The position numbers and the translations under genes are program-made. From Chamaecyparis obtusa (taxonomy: Eukaryota > Streptophyta > Pinopsida > Cupressales > Cupressaceae), in contig BSBK01001158.1 in NCBI GenBank assembly GCA_027943335.1, positions 992,001 through 1,056,000 on the forward strand: DNA of 64,000 nt, read 5' to 3'. The notes below the pieces were generated by a model, which saw only the letters and a program-made list of their open reading frames with translations, did not search any database and was not told the DNA's origin. Of the stretch, positions 44,069-57,100 are shown piece by piece. Every line of letters starts with the position of its first letter. Positions within the stretch are counted from its first letter, which is position 1.

Positions 44069-45358
44069 ATGGATATGGATCAACTTTAGAAGAATCTTGA
44101 AGAAGCTCTTGAACAGATTGATATGCTTATTGATGAAAGAAACTCCTTAAGAAGAAAATATGAAGATGCAAAGAATGCTATTGACAAATTAAAAGGTAAG
44201 ATTGAAGATCTGAAATCTGAAAAGAAATCTGATATGCTTGTTGAAGATTGTGATGAATTAGAAAAAGAAAATGAGATCCTTAAGCATGAGTTGAAGATAG
44301 TAAATCTGAAGCTTAGTATGAAAGATGGAAATTTGAGATCTGATAATGAAAAATTGAAAATTGAGAATGAAGATCTGAGGTCAAGACTTGAAAAGGAAAC
44401 ATCCAAATCTGAAAAAGTAAAAGTGCAGTATGTGGAACTTGAGAAGTATAATAAAATTGTGAAAGGTGAATTAACTCAATCTAAACAACAACTTGAAAGG
44501 CTATATTCAAAAAGTGATAAGACTGAAAAAAAAATTTCTTTTGAAGAACCATTCTTTGATAGGGCTGGATTTGGATATAGTATGTTTAGAACAAACCATG
44601 AAAGTAAGAAGCCAGATCTGAAGACATCTAAAAGTGTGGAGGAAATAAAGCTAGATGAGAACACATTGGAAGATCCACATAAAGAAGAACCACCTAGAGA
44701 GAAAGAAGAATCAAAGCAAGAAGAATCAAAATAGGAAGAATCATCTAAAGGTATGCAAAGAGAATTCAAAGGTAGATGTTTTTCTTGTAATACTATTGGG
44801 CACATGAAGAGAGATTGCACAGGTAAGCAATTTAAACCTTTTAATGGACATTGTTATAATTGTCATAGTTTTGGACATAGAGCTAACGAATGTAGAAGAC
44901 CTAAAGTAATTTTGAATAATTATGATAGAATGATTGGGAATACTAACAATGCAGATAAGAAATCTATTAAAGAAATGAATCAAAGAAAAGTGGCAGTATG
45001 TTTTAGATGCAACAAAGTAGGACATATTGCTAGAAATTGCAGGTCATAGATTAACCAGCAAGGATAGAGATTTGGAAACAATGGAATCATTTGTCAGATA
45101 TGCAACAAGTTTGGACACTCAGCAAAATTTTGCAGAATGAACAATGGAGGTTATCATCATAACCCTAACCCTAGGAACAATGCAAGAAGGAATGAAAATG
45201 TAGAAAACAAAGAGAAAGGTTGCTGTAGCAATAAAGATGAAGTAAAATTTGACAAAGGCATAGATCAAGGAGGTACAGTTAGCACTAAAAGTAGTTAAGA
45301 AGGTAATGTAACCAATGGTAAGGATGAATCTTTACCTGACCCTTCTTTAAGTACTTAA
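44069..45358 (+). pseudogene. gag: E7 gag-like protein with coiled coil and four zinc knuckles
   Basis: One frame runs from ATG 44069 to TAA 45356-45358, about 430 codons, with in-frame stops at 44087, 44732, 45047 and about 45065 and 45296. The N-terminal 140 residues form a long charged coiled coil (EKENEILKHELKIVNLKLSM). FFDRAGFGYSMF resembles the GLGY module found in plant copia Gag proteins. Four CCHC knuckles follow at 44777 (CFSCNTIGHMKRDC), 44852 (CYNCHSFGHRANEC), 44999 (CFRCNKVGHIARNC) and 45092 (CQICNKFGHSAKFC). The usual UBN2 capsid domain is absent. Likely role: binding element RNA in the particle. Confidence 0.8.
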
Positions 45359-45783
45359 ATTATGTAAGTTTCTGTAGTTTAGGACTTAGGATTAGTGTAG
45401 ATTAGGAATTTGAATGAGTTAAGTTTTGTGCAATTAGATATAGGTTTATTATGTTGTACTAATGCTATGGTTAAGTGCACAAAAGAAAATATTGTGTTTT
45501 GTGAGGTCACAGAAATTTTTATGGTTGCAGGTTTGTAGAATCAGCTTTTTGAGGTTTTAGCGGCAAAATGAATGAATGCGATGTCAGATCAAGTTAATGT
45601 GAAGTGTTATAAGGTTAAAATCAAAGTTATTACGATTAAAAAGTGATTGAAAAGTGATTTGAAAGAAGAAAAGTGAGTTGAGGATGATTTGAAGAAGTTT
45701 GGAAGCAGTTTGCAGCGACGATCATACCGAAACCCTAGATTTGCAAAGTTGAGGTATTTTTTGATCTTTAATCAGTTGATAAG
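45359..45783 (+). other. E7 spacer between gag and ORF2
   Basis: About 425 bases with no supported gene. It may act as leader for ORF2. Confidence 0.5.
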
Positions 45784-48658
45784 ATGGATATTTCTATGGT
45801 TCATAATGTTAAGGATAAGAATAGACCAAAGATTAAGAAAGAACCAGTAGAACCAACTAAAATTGATGACAGTCTAACATTATCATCTATACCAGATGGA
45901 GTATTGCACATTGAGAATGTTAAAGGATATTTAGGTTGCAAGTTTGAAACTTTGGGAGATGTAGATTTTAGTGATGATTACAGGAAATTGTACAATCAAG
46001 ACATGTCAGTTAAACCAGCTTATGGGAACCTAGAGAACAATGAAATTATCAAATATTCCATGAAGTATGAATTCAATGATGAAGAATGTACCAAGATCAT
46101 TTTAAGTAGAATCCACAATGGGAAATTCTAGATGGAGGATAGAGTTATTGATATAACTCCCAACCTAATTCATGAAGTTAGGGGATTATCAAAAGTTGGA
46201 GAGATTCCACTGAATGAAAAGAACATGAGAAAGATTGTTTTAGATAACACTAGATCTAGTTATAATGGTAGAGGAATTGTGATAAGTAAGATTAAGCAAG
46301 ATGATGTTAGGTACCTTTGCAAGATCCTAACAACTAAATTATGTGGTAGTTCAAGGGAAGATGACATGGCTATAGGAATGATTCATGTACCTTATCTTAT
46401 GTGTATTGAGGAGAAACCAATAGACCTATGTGAAATTTTGAAAATTTAGTTATTTGAGAACTTAGAAAAGATTAAGGCTAAGTACACACAGTTTAGGTTT
46501 TCATCTCTGATAACCTATATGGTTTTCCATATTTTGAGAAGATTTCCTTACATAGTTGATTGAGTGACAATGTGAACACAATGGAAAGAATAAACTCAGT
46601 CTACATGAAGCACCTTTTTGATAAAGTTAATGACAGTGTGAAGCTTGTATTGAAGACTTTTCAGAATATTGTTAAGAACAAATCAAGGATTCCTCAATCC
46701 TTAGTTGAAAAGCATAGAGATGACATTTGTTTTATGGTTGACACTAATTTCACCTACATTGAAGTAGTTGAGCCTAGAATGGAATTCATAGACCCTCTTG
46801 GCTATGAAATATCTGAAGCAGAAACAATAGGATATGTGAATAGATTGTTAAAGTGTGAGTTGGATGGTCATGCAAATAGGTTTCGAACCTATGAAGAGAA
46901 TTTCAACTCTACAATAAGTTTGAGAGAAAAGAACCAATCTAGTAAGAGAGTTGTATCTACTATGAAGAAAATATTGAAAGAATCTAGTATGTCAAGTCAT
47001 GAGTTTGACATAGCTAAGAAGATTGCAGAAGCATTGAGGCAAAGTGAAAATCTTGTAATTTCACTTGAGACATCAAGTGCAGATCTTGTTGATCCTATTG
47101 CAGTAAAGGTAAAAGTTGAAGTACCTAAAAAAGATGAAGGAGATAAATCTTTTTCTCCTATTCCTAGCAAAAGAGTAAAAGTGAGTGCAACAAGACCCGA
47201 CAAGAGATAGAAAGTGGTTGTACCACCTATACCTAAAAATGTAGCAGTAATTAAAGATGATGATGTAGTTTCAATCAAGAAGAAAACTTGGAAACCAAGA
47301 ATTGAAAGAGTTAATGAAGATATATTGAAGCATGGAGACTTCACTAAGTTGAATAAATTCTATGATCTATATGGATCATTTGACAGATTGAACTTTGAAA
47401 ATGAAATGGTAACACACATGATTGTGGTAGATAAGAAACTTAGCACTATTCATGGTAAGATCCTAGAAGATTTGTATAACAGACTTGTGAATAGAAAATA
47501 GAGAGCACAAGAAGAGGACATAAAGATGAGAGAACATGTAATCAGACAGTTCTGTGAAGTTAAGGATGAAGATCATTTGAAGAGATTCTTGAAGTCTCTT
47601 GGAACTTTATTGAGAACTAAGAGAAGAACAATCCTTATAATGGGAGGAAGTACAGAAAGAGATAGAGCAAGCAGTAATGCAAGTTCTTGTAGATATAGTT
47701 GCAGAAAAGCATGTTGAATCAGACCCTCAGTAGAAGCAATCAGAGGAACCGCATGTAGAGGAAGTTGGTATTGAAGAAGTTCCATCTTCTTCACATATCA
47801 ATATTGGGAAAGAATCAGTGGATATTGAAGGCACCAAAGTGACTCTAGAATCAGATGATGCAGTATATCATGATCTAGGAAACATTGTTGATAATTTGGC
47901 TTTTGAAGAGCAAGAGAAGGTCATAGAATTAGAGAAGAATACAGAGGCAGAGGAAGCACCAACTGTATCAGAATCAGTTCCAGTAGAGCATTCAGTTAAA
48001 GGAAAACAAATTTTGACAGAGGCCACTACCTCTAGTACACCTTCTATACCAGTTGAAGACATTAGTGCACCTGACAGTAAGAAGAGGCATATTGGTTCAA
48101 TGTTTGAAGACCTTGGAAAAGAAGTTGAAGATGATGATCAGCTTGAGTTCATCACATCTCTGAATAAAATTATTGGAAAGAATAAGAAGGTGAAAGACCT
48201 TGAAGGCAAAGTTAGAGTTTTGATAGAGAAACTTGAGAGTGTGATCAGCACTAAGGTATCTGAATCGGATCCACTTCAGAAAGCTAAAATGGTAATGAAT
48301 TATTTTGAAAAGCCCTAATGTCAAGATAAGTTCTATAGAGAAGAGCATAAGGAAATTGAAAGATGAAATTAGAATGTTAGCAGAGGAGAAGAACAGAAAG
48401 ATGATCAGGGTTAACATCTTGAGAGAGCATGTCTCAATCAAGATATCAATTGTTGAAGATCAAATTGAGCAGTGTCTTTCAGCAAAGACATCATTTCAGA
48501 AGTTTAGCTTCAATTCCCTGCAAGCTTGTCAGACAGCAGCATACGGATTGAGAACTCTACTCAATGTTGCTAAATCCATCAGGAAGATATGGGAGAAAGA
48601 TTTTGAATCTTGGAAGTTAGAGTTTGGTGATTGTGTTGCAAGCCTACCGGCTTTGTAA
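45784..48658 (+). pseudogene. E7 ORF2, unknown protein in place of pol
   Basis: Starts at ATG 45784. The conceptual product is about 950 residues with three frameshifts (near 46555, 47640 and 48305) and stops at 46129, 46447, 47208, 47499 and about 47728. The first half looks globular (HIENVKGYLGCKFETLGDVD, VRYLCKILTTKLCG, YMVFHILRRFPYIVD). The middle is Lys/Val-rich with nuclear-signal-like SKRVKVSATRPDKR. The later part is acidic and Thr/Ser-rich, and the C-terminus is a coiled coil (SIEKSIRKLKDEIRMLAEEK). I recognise no polymerase, protease or integrase motif. It could be distantly related to plant transposon-associated proteins of unknown function, or an env-like ORF as in SIRE elements, but I cannot show either. 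Confidence 0.65.
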
Positions 48659-48902
48659 TAACTGATAATAAGGTATAAAGTTTTTGAAATTTTTGTACAC
48701 CCTATCTTTGTCATTGTTGTCAAAGGGGGAGAGATAGAAAAAAATTGAATATATGTTGAGGAAGGATACTCATAGGGGGAGCTATTCTATGGAGTATGAT
48801 ATTGTATACATATTGTATAACTTTTGGCCACAATTTTGTATAAGTGTTTTTGAAGTTTTGTTTGCACACTTAGCCAATTTTCCCATATGTTGCCACCAAT
48901 GA
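48659..48902 (+). other. E7 3' untranslated region
   Basis: Short AT-rich stretch holding two AAGGGGGAGA-like purine runs; the last one adjoins the LTR. Confidence 0.6.
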
Positions 48903-48915
48903 CAAAGGGGGAGAT
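48903..48915 (+). other. E7 polypurine tract
   Basis: CAAAGGGGGAGAT lies directly before TGTTGG. Confidence 0.85.
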
Positions 48916-49933
48916 TGTTGGAAATTTGGCTAATGTGGATGCATAGATGTTGTCATTATGGCAACATATGATCTCTATTGAGAGCGTAGAATCTAGAATG
49001 CAAGTATGGCAAGTTGAAGGAAGAAATTGTCTAATTATGGATACAGTGATCCTGATAGAGCACTCGATGAAGATTTAGTTGGCGACATCCACTGGAGCAA
49101 TATTTTTTTTGTGTAGTTAACTAAAGATTCTATAGATTATGAGGATACCCCATCTTAGTGCGCATAAAGTTTGGAGCAGTACAGACAAAGTTATTTGAAG
49201 TTTACCGAAGACAGTTGTTGCAGACAGAACAGTTTTGGAGATAGTATTAGCGAAAGAGTTAAGGGATTATTTTTGCTTGTCAAAATAATGACTTAACATT
49301 ATGAAGGGATGAAATCCTAGATTTTTACTCTTGGATAAAGATTTTGGAAGCCAACCATGTAAATTTATTAGCTTTAATAACTCATATATTAGGCATACTT
49401 GAAATGTAATGAAATAGAGAAGTGTGATATGTAAAAAGAAAGAAAAGATAACTTGCGATAGTTGTTTATTGTGATAGCAGCAAAGGATATTGATGTGAAG
49501 TTGTAAGTAGTACCATATTATAGTCAGAAACATTTTTTATTACCTGTTTGGGTAGTGAGCTCAACTGGTGATCAGGTTTTGTAATCTAACTCCTAACAGG
49601 GTTAAGGCTTCTAACAAGGCCTAAAGTCCTTTAACCAGGATAGATCTACTATATATTGTAAATTGACTCCTAACAGGGTCCAATATCCCTAACAGGATAC
49701 TTTTGATTAGTGATCTTTGTGGGTATCATCCCCACTGGGGTTTTCCCTTGGCCAGGGTTTCCTCGAGAACATATGATGTGTTATGAGTTCTTTCTATTTA
49801 CTGCTATGTTTGTTAATCAACTTGATAATCTTTGTATGCACTAAAGTAATTTGTTATATCCATAAGTGGGAAAAAGAAAAAGTTTGTGAAATACTGATTC
49901 ACCCCCCCCTCTTAGTATTTCCTATTTCTAACA
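48916..49933 (+). repeat. E7 3' LTR
   Basis: TGTTGGAAATTTGG...TTCTAACA. It pairs with 42979-43997. Confidence 0.92.
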
Positions 49934-49938
49934 GGGAA

Positions 49939-50714
49939 AGCTTCTTGTTCATATCCTTTTTAGTCTTTTGCCAAATATGACAGTGAACGTGACAGTATTG
50001 AGAACTTTGTCTTCAATGATTGGGATAGATCTCCTGATGAAAATAATGATGCAGATCAGTTGTCACTATGTCACAATATTTGTTAAAGATACCTTCACTT
50101 GGTTCATGATCCAGTTCATGAAAACATCAAGGAGGAACCAAGTTACTCAGTGGCTAAAAAAATGCATGAAGGTGAATCTGAGGATCCAAGTCCTTCTTAG
50201 CCAGGTAATTTTGTAGTAGTGCATGACAATCACTATATTCTATTTTCTGATACATTACTAGATCATCTTTATATCTCCAGTCCTCAGCAAAAAGAGATAG
50301 ATGATGTTCCATACTTCTTGGAGTATGAATATGATAGTTGTGACTAGAAAAGGATGGGTAGTGATAACTACAGTTTTATTTTTCAGCCCATGAGTATTCA
50401 CATATGTTGGTAGCAGAATGGTCATAATATCTTGAGATGGCTGGTCACATATGCTGATGAAAATCATACCTTTGATTTAGGAGGGTTTTGATTTTCCTTT
50501 GGTGGCCCAGGGCCACTAAGTGAAGTTTTTGATCTTGTAAATTTTTCTACATATTTTCCTTTTAGTTGTGCATTTCCTTTCCTGTTTCCCTAGTTCATTT
50601 TCTAGTTTTTGAGAAGGTTCCCTATCATTTTTGTCTAGTGGGTGGTCTACTTGCTCCAGTAATCTTGAATTCTTGCATAGGCACAAGCTACCCATCATCC
50701 TCAGATAGAGCCAC
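49939..50714 (+). pseudogene. E3 3' internal fragment
   Basis: Degenerate coding-like sequence (FAKYDSERDSIENFVFNDWD, acidic) with many stops, then a T-rich region ending TCAGATAGAGCCAC directly before the 3' LTR. E8 has the same AGATAGAGCCAC end at 61910. No pol domain is visible. Confidence 0.55.
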
Positions 50715-51668
50715 TATTAACCCATTTTCCTATCATAGCCAAAATCTAAAGAAAATGGCCTATTCCTGTGAAAACCCTAAGAAAATTGTCTTTCCCTGGC
50801 TACAACTTGTTTTGATCTACGAAGAAGAAGTATAAGGTTTTATAACTTGTGAGCTTAACCATGGATAGTCCAAGATGTATACATGTTCCATTCCAGATCG
50901 CATGGCGTAATGTGAAAAAACTAGGGAGATATACTAATTTTTGAGGTTTGAGAACTAGGGTTTTATGCCATATCTAGGGGCTTCATGAAAATTGTTTAAG
51001 TCTAAAAAGCCTAACCAAGGTCTATTTCTTCATTACCTTTTCCTATCCACTTAAGTCCCCTTTTTGCACATGTCTTATTTCCTTGCCTAGGCTATTATGT
51101 TTCTATTCAGAGATTACGTGACTAAGGTGTTTCCTAGATCTCTAGGTTCCTAGGTGGTTAGTCATTTCATTTAGTGATCTAGCGACTGCAGTGGTCGCAT
51201 ATTCTCTTGATCTTGGTGGCTATGTTCCTAACATCCAGTGACTTGGTGAATGGTTATGCTTTCCTTCAGTTGCTAAATCTACAAATGACCTAGTCAAGTA
51301 TGCTAACATTCAGAGATTGAACGAGGACCGTTGATGTTGATCTTGATCGGTGGCTGGCATGTGTTCTCATAATGAAACCTAGGGTTAAGAAAATATCCAG
51401 CGACTCTGAGTTTTCTTTAGTCGCTTATTCTCCAGATGGCTTGGGTTAAATCAAGGGTTAGCATCAAGTCTGGGCATGACGGTTAAGTCATAGATTCAGC
51501 GACTTGGTGACTGAGTGTTCGTGTGTTCTATTGATTCTAGCGGTTAGGGACTAAACATTCAGTGAACTAGCGAACATGGTTATCTCTTGATCTCCAAGTG
51601 AAATAGCTAAGACATGAAACATCTAGCGAATCAATGAGGACCGTAGGGTGATAGAAAGATCAATGACT
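50715..51668 (+). repeat. E3 3' LTR, first 954 bases, interrupted by E8
   Basis: Aligns with the start of 14576-17898 (CCTATCATAGCCAAAATCTA and onwards). The first bases read TATTAACC, so the TG terminus has mutated. It breaks off where E8 starts, at a point matching about 15503 of the 5' LTR. Confidence 0.85.
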
Positions 51669-54647
51669 TGTTGGGTAAAAATCTCAATTTTTGTTTTTTG
51701 CCCCAAAAGATAGGATGTTTTCAAAAAAATTTATAGTCTTTAGGGTCTGCTAGGTCTAAAAAATCCTGAAAAATAAAAAAACCCTAGTTTATCCAGGCCC
51801 TATTCTAATTAGTTATTACATTTTTTGGGCCACTTAAGTTTTCCTATGTGCATGTGATTATTTCCATCATGTGTTCGCTGAATCGCTTATTATTGTTTCA
51901 TGTCCTTAAGTTATTCAATGAACTGGAAAATGTATTAAACCCATGTTATATGTCATGTTAGTCGCTAAGTCTCCAAGTTACACAACGGTTACCTCAGCCT
52001 TTGCGTGAATCAACAAATGTATTATCTCTTATTTGCTTAGTATCCGGTGGTTTCCTGTTAACTTTCAGTGACCCAGAGGGGTGGTTATCTTGTATCCTCT
52101 AAATTTGGTGGCTCTAACAATGAAATTCAGAAGAGGTTAAAAGTTTTCTCTTGTCACTTAATCACAGGAAAGGATGGTGGTGCCCTAAATTATATAGCGA
52201 TTAGGCGAATGAAGTAAAGTTAAGTGTGTTTCCCTTTGGTCATTGATTCTTGTAATAAAAGGTGATGGTCAAAATTTGTCTAGCAACTCAGCGAATCAAG
52301 TATTCATGCATTCTCATAAAAGGTCTATCATGTCAAAGATCATTCAATGATTTAGTGATAGCCACAGGATGAAGATAGGATCAATGGCCAGCACATAATC
52401 TCAAGACATGACTTAGGGTTAGGTGGGATATCTGGCGACTTGTTGAATTGGGCTTTTGCATGTTTTCCAAATGTAACCCAAGGTTAAGGAAATATTTAGT
52501 GACTTGGAGAATGTTTCAATTGCCTAATCACTAGATCACCTGGAGTTAAGTGCTTACCAGGGTTAAATAAAGAATATGAGGTGGATCTAGTGTCAGATGG
52601 AGTTGAGGTGTCCATTTCTTATTGGTTGCAGAGTAGTGAGTTGGTAGTTGTTAGTGGACCTGAGGTTTTCAGTCTGAGAGGTGTTAAAGATCGACTCAAT
52701 CTCGTGATTATTTCTATACTATTGATATAATATGCATGAGGTTTAACCTTGTGGTATGCCGATGACTGTTCGATCTTCCAGATGGTTGCAAAATGAAAGG
52801 TGGGACCTATTGCTGGATATTATGATGTGCCTGCTCCTAATTGGCCACTAGTTTGGTGACATGGAATTTTTCAGTGGGGTCAGATCTTCCAAAGGGTAAA
52901 GCTCACATTGATCCTATGGTTGTCATTATACTGTCGGGATGAAGTGCATGATTTTTAAGCTTGTGGTACAACAACAGCCATTTGATCTTGTTTGAGGGAT
53001 GCAATGTAAGTGGTGGGTATGATGTGCTACGTGATGCTGAGATGCTCATTTCTTATTGGCCGAAAGACTGATGATGTGGCCATAGACTTTTCAAACGACC
53101 CTGTGACTATTGCGAAAATAAATGAGAGCTGCTCGATCTGTTGGGAAGAGATAAAATTAACATCTGTGTTTTAAATCTGGATGATTAACCATTACCACCC
53201 AATTTTCAAAATTTTAAAATGGTTTTTCAGTGACAGAAGGGACTGGTATTCAATGTTTAAGCGACTGGCTCTGGTAGATGTGATTTTGTCAACTGTCACG
53301 GTGTGGTCCAGAGAGTTTGATGATTAATTGCAAAAGATTTGTACCATAGAGAATGGGCAAGAGTAGCTCAAGGCATGTTGTAGGTGAGTGATCAGATTAA
53401 TTAGCATGGAGGATTCAATGATCTTCAGTACACTGCTATGAGAATTTTCATAAATGAAGATCAATCTTGGATCTGATCTCTCGAGGTTGCCTGGTTTTCC
53501 TCCAATGTAATAAATTCTCATTAAATCTAGTTGGTTTGGTGGGTGAAAACCCTAACCCTTTCCCTAGTCATCTGATGCTTGTTGCATTCCCATTCATAGG
53601 GGAATTCCAAGGTGGTTGAGATGGATACATAGAGTAAAAGACTCATTTTTTGAGGGGGGGTCGAAAAGATATAGAAAAATTTGAACAAAACTTCTTTGAC
53701 GTAGATTTCCAAGCTTTGTGTTTGATCTCCTGAGTGACGAAATTGTGAATATAATTGGAAAGTTGGTTTTAATACAAATACACTGCAACTTCTTCCATAT
53801 ATTGTGGTTGTCTCTCTACCTTTATATTGTGGTCTTGTATGTTTTACATGTTAGGCATTTAAAATATACCAGTTGTAAAGCAACTCGCCTAATTGATTTA
53901 TGAGTTTCTTTCAAGGAAAGAATTAAAAGTTCTCATAGTTCATCTTGAGTAGTAGATATATCTGTATGGATTCTAATGATAACAATATTTGATTAATAGA
54001 ATAGTTTGTAAGGCAATCTATTTGGATTTGTGGCTGGTATGCAAGGCATACTATTGTATTTCTTTTAAAATTATTTGGTTGATTTGCGTTTGGATTTCTT
54101 TTTCCCATCAGATAAGGCACTGGTTTGGTGTTTGTTTCTTATGGTTTTATCTTTCATAGATCTTCAGAGAAAAATTGAAACTTTCACATCATTTACCAGT
54201 TCATTTTTCATTTCATGTTTATTGCACAAAATAGATAGGACTGTCCCTGAAGACCCACAGTTCATAGTTGTTGATTCCTTGAAGAGAGAATCATTTAGGT
54301 TGCCCCTCCTTAAAAGGAAGAAGGGTGAGAATCCTTAAATCACTAATCCTTGGTTTATGTGCAATCATATTTTTCTTGGTTAAGTTCTACATCAAACTAA
54401 TCCTAGTCATATGCAGAGTGTTTTATTGATTGATGTATTAGAAGAATTAAAAGTAGATCAGTGTCCACTCATATAAACACTGTGTAATCAGTTATCATTA
54501 AAAGGTAATACCTTCCTGAGTATGTGGAGCTAAAAAATGAAGGAGGATCTTATCCAATCCTCAGTAATTAGGTCTTTCTCTTGTTTGAATCAGCCTCAAG
54601 AAGCCTAAATTCAAAGTCAGTTTGATCCTACAAGAAAAATCCTTAAC
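51669..54647 (+). repeat. E8 5' LTR (about 3.0 kb)
   Basis: It begins TGTTGGGTAAAAATCTC and ends CCTTAACA, three bases before the primer site. The first 1.0 kb matches 61911 onward. It is rich in the same GTGACTTGG/GGTTAAG modules as the E3 LTR. No gene is supported inside. Confidence 0.85.
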
Positions 54648-54650
54648 AAA

Positions 54651-54669
54651 TTGGTGACACTATTGGGGA
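54651..54669 (+). other. E8 primer-binding site
   Basis: TGGTGACACTATTGGGGAT is a diverged form of the site in E3 (TGGTGACTCTGCTAGGGAG). Confidence 0.65.
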
Positions 54670-54805
54670 TAATATAGCAAAGAAGAATCTAGTATCTCCT
54701 AAGGACTATTGGACTACTTTCTCCAAACCCCAAAAAGAAATTGGGTGGTGACTCTTTACAAAATTTCTGAACCAATCTTCCAAATAAAGATTTCCCTATT
54801 TTATA

Positions 54806-57100
54806 ATGACTCATAGAAATAGAAGATCTTGGAGAAAGGAACATCCAAAAGAAAATCTAGAGGGAGAACTCCCAACTACATCAAGACAAATTCATATCAG
54901 GAAGGAGAGAAATACTAATGACATGTCTTTTACATGGAAGTAGAAAGGAAATACAAGGACAGAGGATCCTGTTCAAATAAATCAAGAAGGAAATACTTCT
55001 GAATATTAGGAAGCAGTTGATTTGGGATTAAATTAGTATGAAGACTACTACTCACCTTCTAAAAAGGATGGAAGGAGAACTCAATCTCATTGGAGAGGAA
55101 TCCTTGGGAATAACAGAAGATCTAGAAGCCAAACTAGGAGTAAGCAAGACTTTGTTCCTTCTTTTTCCCATGATTCCCCCTTACAAGGCCACCAAATACT
55201 TGATGACCACCAAGAGGAGGACCCTGCCCAAGAATCCTCATCTAAAACAGCCCTTATTGATTGTGAGGAAATTTTTGAAGAATTTTTTGAATTGGAAAGA
55301 AAGATCTAGGAGTAGATTCAAATAATGCAAAAAAGAGAAAAGGAAAAGGAGGAAAATATTAGACATGCTATGATCAGAGCAGAGCAATTGAAGAAGCAAT
55401 TGTTGGACTTTAAAGCCATAAATCATGTTCCTGTAACTAAGCAAGAAGAAGATTGACCTATTTTCTAAAAAATTTATGAGATAAGAAATCCTAGGGACAA
55501 AGGTAAGCAAAAAGCTGTAGGGATCTCAATAAATGAACCAAATCCTGCCAAGAAGTCCCTAAATCAAGTAGCTAGATTAGATGTTGATTTAGAAAAGACT
55601 AAAAGGGAACATGAATTATTGGCCAAAGAGTTAGAAAAGGTAGAGCTAGAAGCCACTATAGCTGAAATAAAAAGAAAGATTGACTTCCTTAAGCAATCTT
55701 CTGGACCCACCAATACACTTTCCACTTCTCTAGCACAAGGTGTGAATGTGTTGAAAACTGCTAGAACTTTAGGTATGCCCATGACTTCTACTATTTCAAA
55801 TATTCAAACATCCATAGGTGTTGGCCCATCTCAAATAGGATCCATACATGAGAGGCATAAGCAATTGGTTTTTATTGGGATTACTGGTTACCCAAATCCC
55901 ATCCCTAATGAAATTAGAAAAAAGCTTCCAAAATTCACTGGAAGCAATGTAGTTACTTGTGAAGAACATTTGAAAAGCTTCATTGATGTAATAGATGACT
56001 ACAACATTGAGCCTGATGATGTGATCATGAAGCTCTTTGTTCAGTCTCTGACCAAAGATGCTAGAGATTGGTTTAGAAATTTTCCTCATGCTAGCATATG
56101 CTCATGGGAACAGTTCAAACATTTTTTCAAAGAACAATATGGTGATAAAACCAATGAAGGTTTCATGCTTAATGAATTCAACAACATCAAGAAAAATCCA
56201 AATGAGGGTGTTGTTGAGTTTAATGTCAGATTTCAGAAGGCAATGCATAAATTGTTGCAAGTTATCAAACTGGATGACAAGATTTGTTTGGTCACTTACC
56301 TGAATGCTTTTGATTCAAAAATGGGATATCTATTGAGAGATAAGAATCCTAGAAATCTTGCAAAATCTTACAAGCTGGCCATAAATATAGAAAGTAGTAG
56401 AAGAATATTAGGGAAGTTGGGAAGGAGGGAGGATTATAAACCTTCAATCTCAAATAGAAAGGAACCAGGGAAGTCTGACACAAAACCAAAAGATGATGAT
56501 AGTTTGAAGAAAATTTTAAAAGAAATAAAAGATTTAAAGCCTAGTGAGGCAAGGAATAGTAGAGTGTAGGGAAATGATAGACCATCCTTCAATAACTTTA
56601 ACAAGTTGCCAAGAATGTAGAACTATCCCTACAACACTCAGTGGAAAGATGGGAAGCCAGTTTTCCCTGAAAGAAAGGATAAACCAAATGATAGGACCCC
56701 GGACCCCTTGCATAGAAATATAGTAAATAGGAATGATGATGTTCCCTGGTGCATTTTTTTCCAATCACCTCATGACCCCTATTACTGTGCAATTGCTCAA
56801 AGTGTTTTTGCAGATGAGGAGAAAGACAACAACAATGAGGAGTCTTATGATGATCAAGGATGTGGCATGAATTCTTCATACATATATGATGAAATGGATT
56901 CCACTGAAGAAGATGAAGGCCAAGATGTTGGTAGTTCCCAAGTCAAAAATGAGGTTTATCATCAACAAGTGTTTTCTGATGAAGAAGATAGTCACCTGGA
57001 TGTAGTCCAGTGCAACACTTTAAGAAATGATGAGCCAGTGGTGTTGAGAAGACTTTCTGATGAAGAAATTACACAAATCATAGCAGACATGGTCACCTAA
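54806..57100 (+). pseudogene. gag: E8 gag
   Basis: A frame from ATG 54806 runs in phase to 57100. It has several stops in the first 800 bases and a clean stretch at 55619-56569. That stretch holds a coiled coil (ELEKVELEATIAEIKRKIDF) and a capsid domain (PKFTGSNVVTCEEHLKSFID, TKDARDWFRNFP, WEQFKHFFKEQYGD, VVEFNVRFQKAMHKLLQ). The tail is acidic and includes WCIFFQSPHDPYYCAIA, a degenerate Cys/His pocket. It forms a continuous frame with the following protease. Confidence 0.85.

Larger units (their letters stand above)
42979..49933 (+). mobile_element. E7: non-autonomous copia-like LTR element with gag and an unknown ORF
   Basis: The LTRs at 42979-43997 and 48916-49933 (1019 and 1018 bp) begin TGTTGG and end TCTAACA. 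The flanks are GGGCA (42974-42978) and GGGAA (49934-49938), a target-site duplication with one mismatch. The primer site is a perfect tRNA-iMet match, and the polypurine tract is CAAAGGGGGAGAT. The interior encodes a Gag-type protein with four zinc knuckles and a second long coding region, but no protease, integrase, RT or RNase H. It probably moves with the help of a copia element. Its LTR organisation resembles that of E4. Confidence 0.9.

Noticed and set aside
42979..49933. E7 as an independent host gene with zinc knuckles
   Set aside because: LTRs, primer site, polypurine tract and near-perfect target duplication identify an LTR element.
55038..55325. 95-codon frame in the E8 leader
   Set aside because: The gag frame from 54806 runs through the same bases in another phase and connects with the clear capsid domain.
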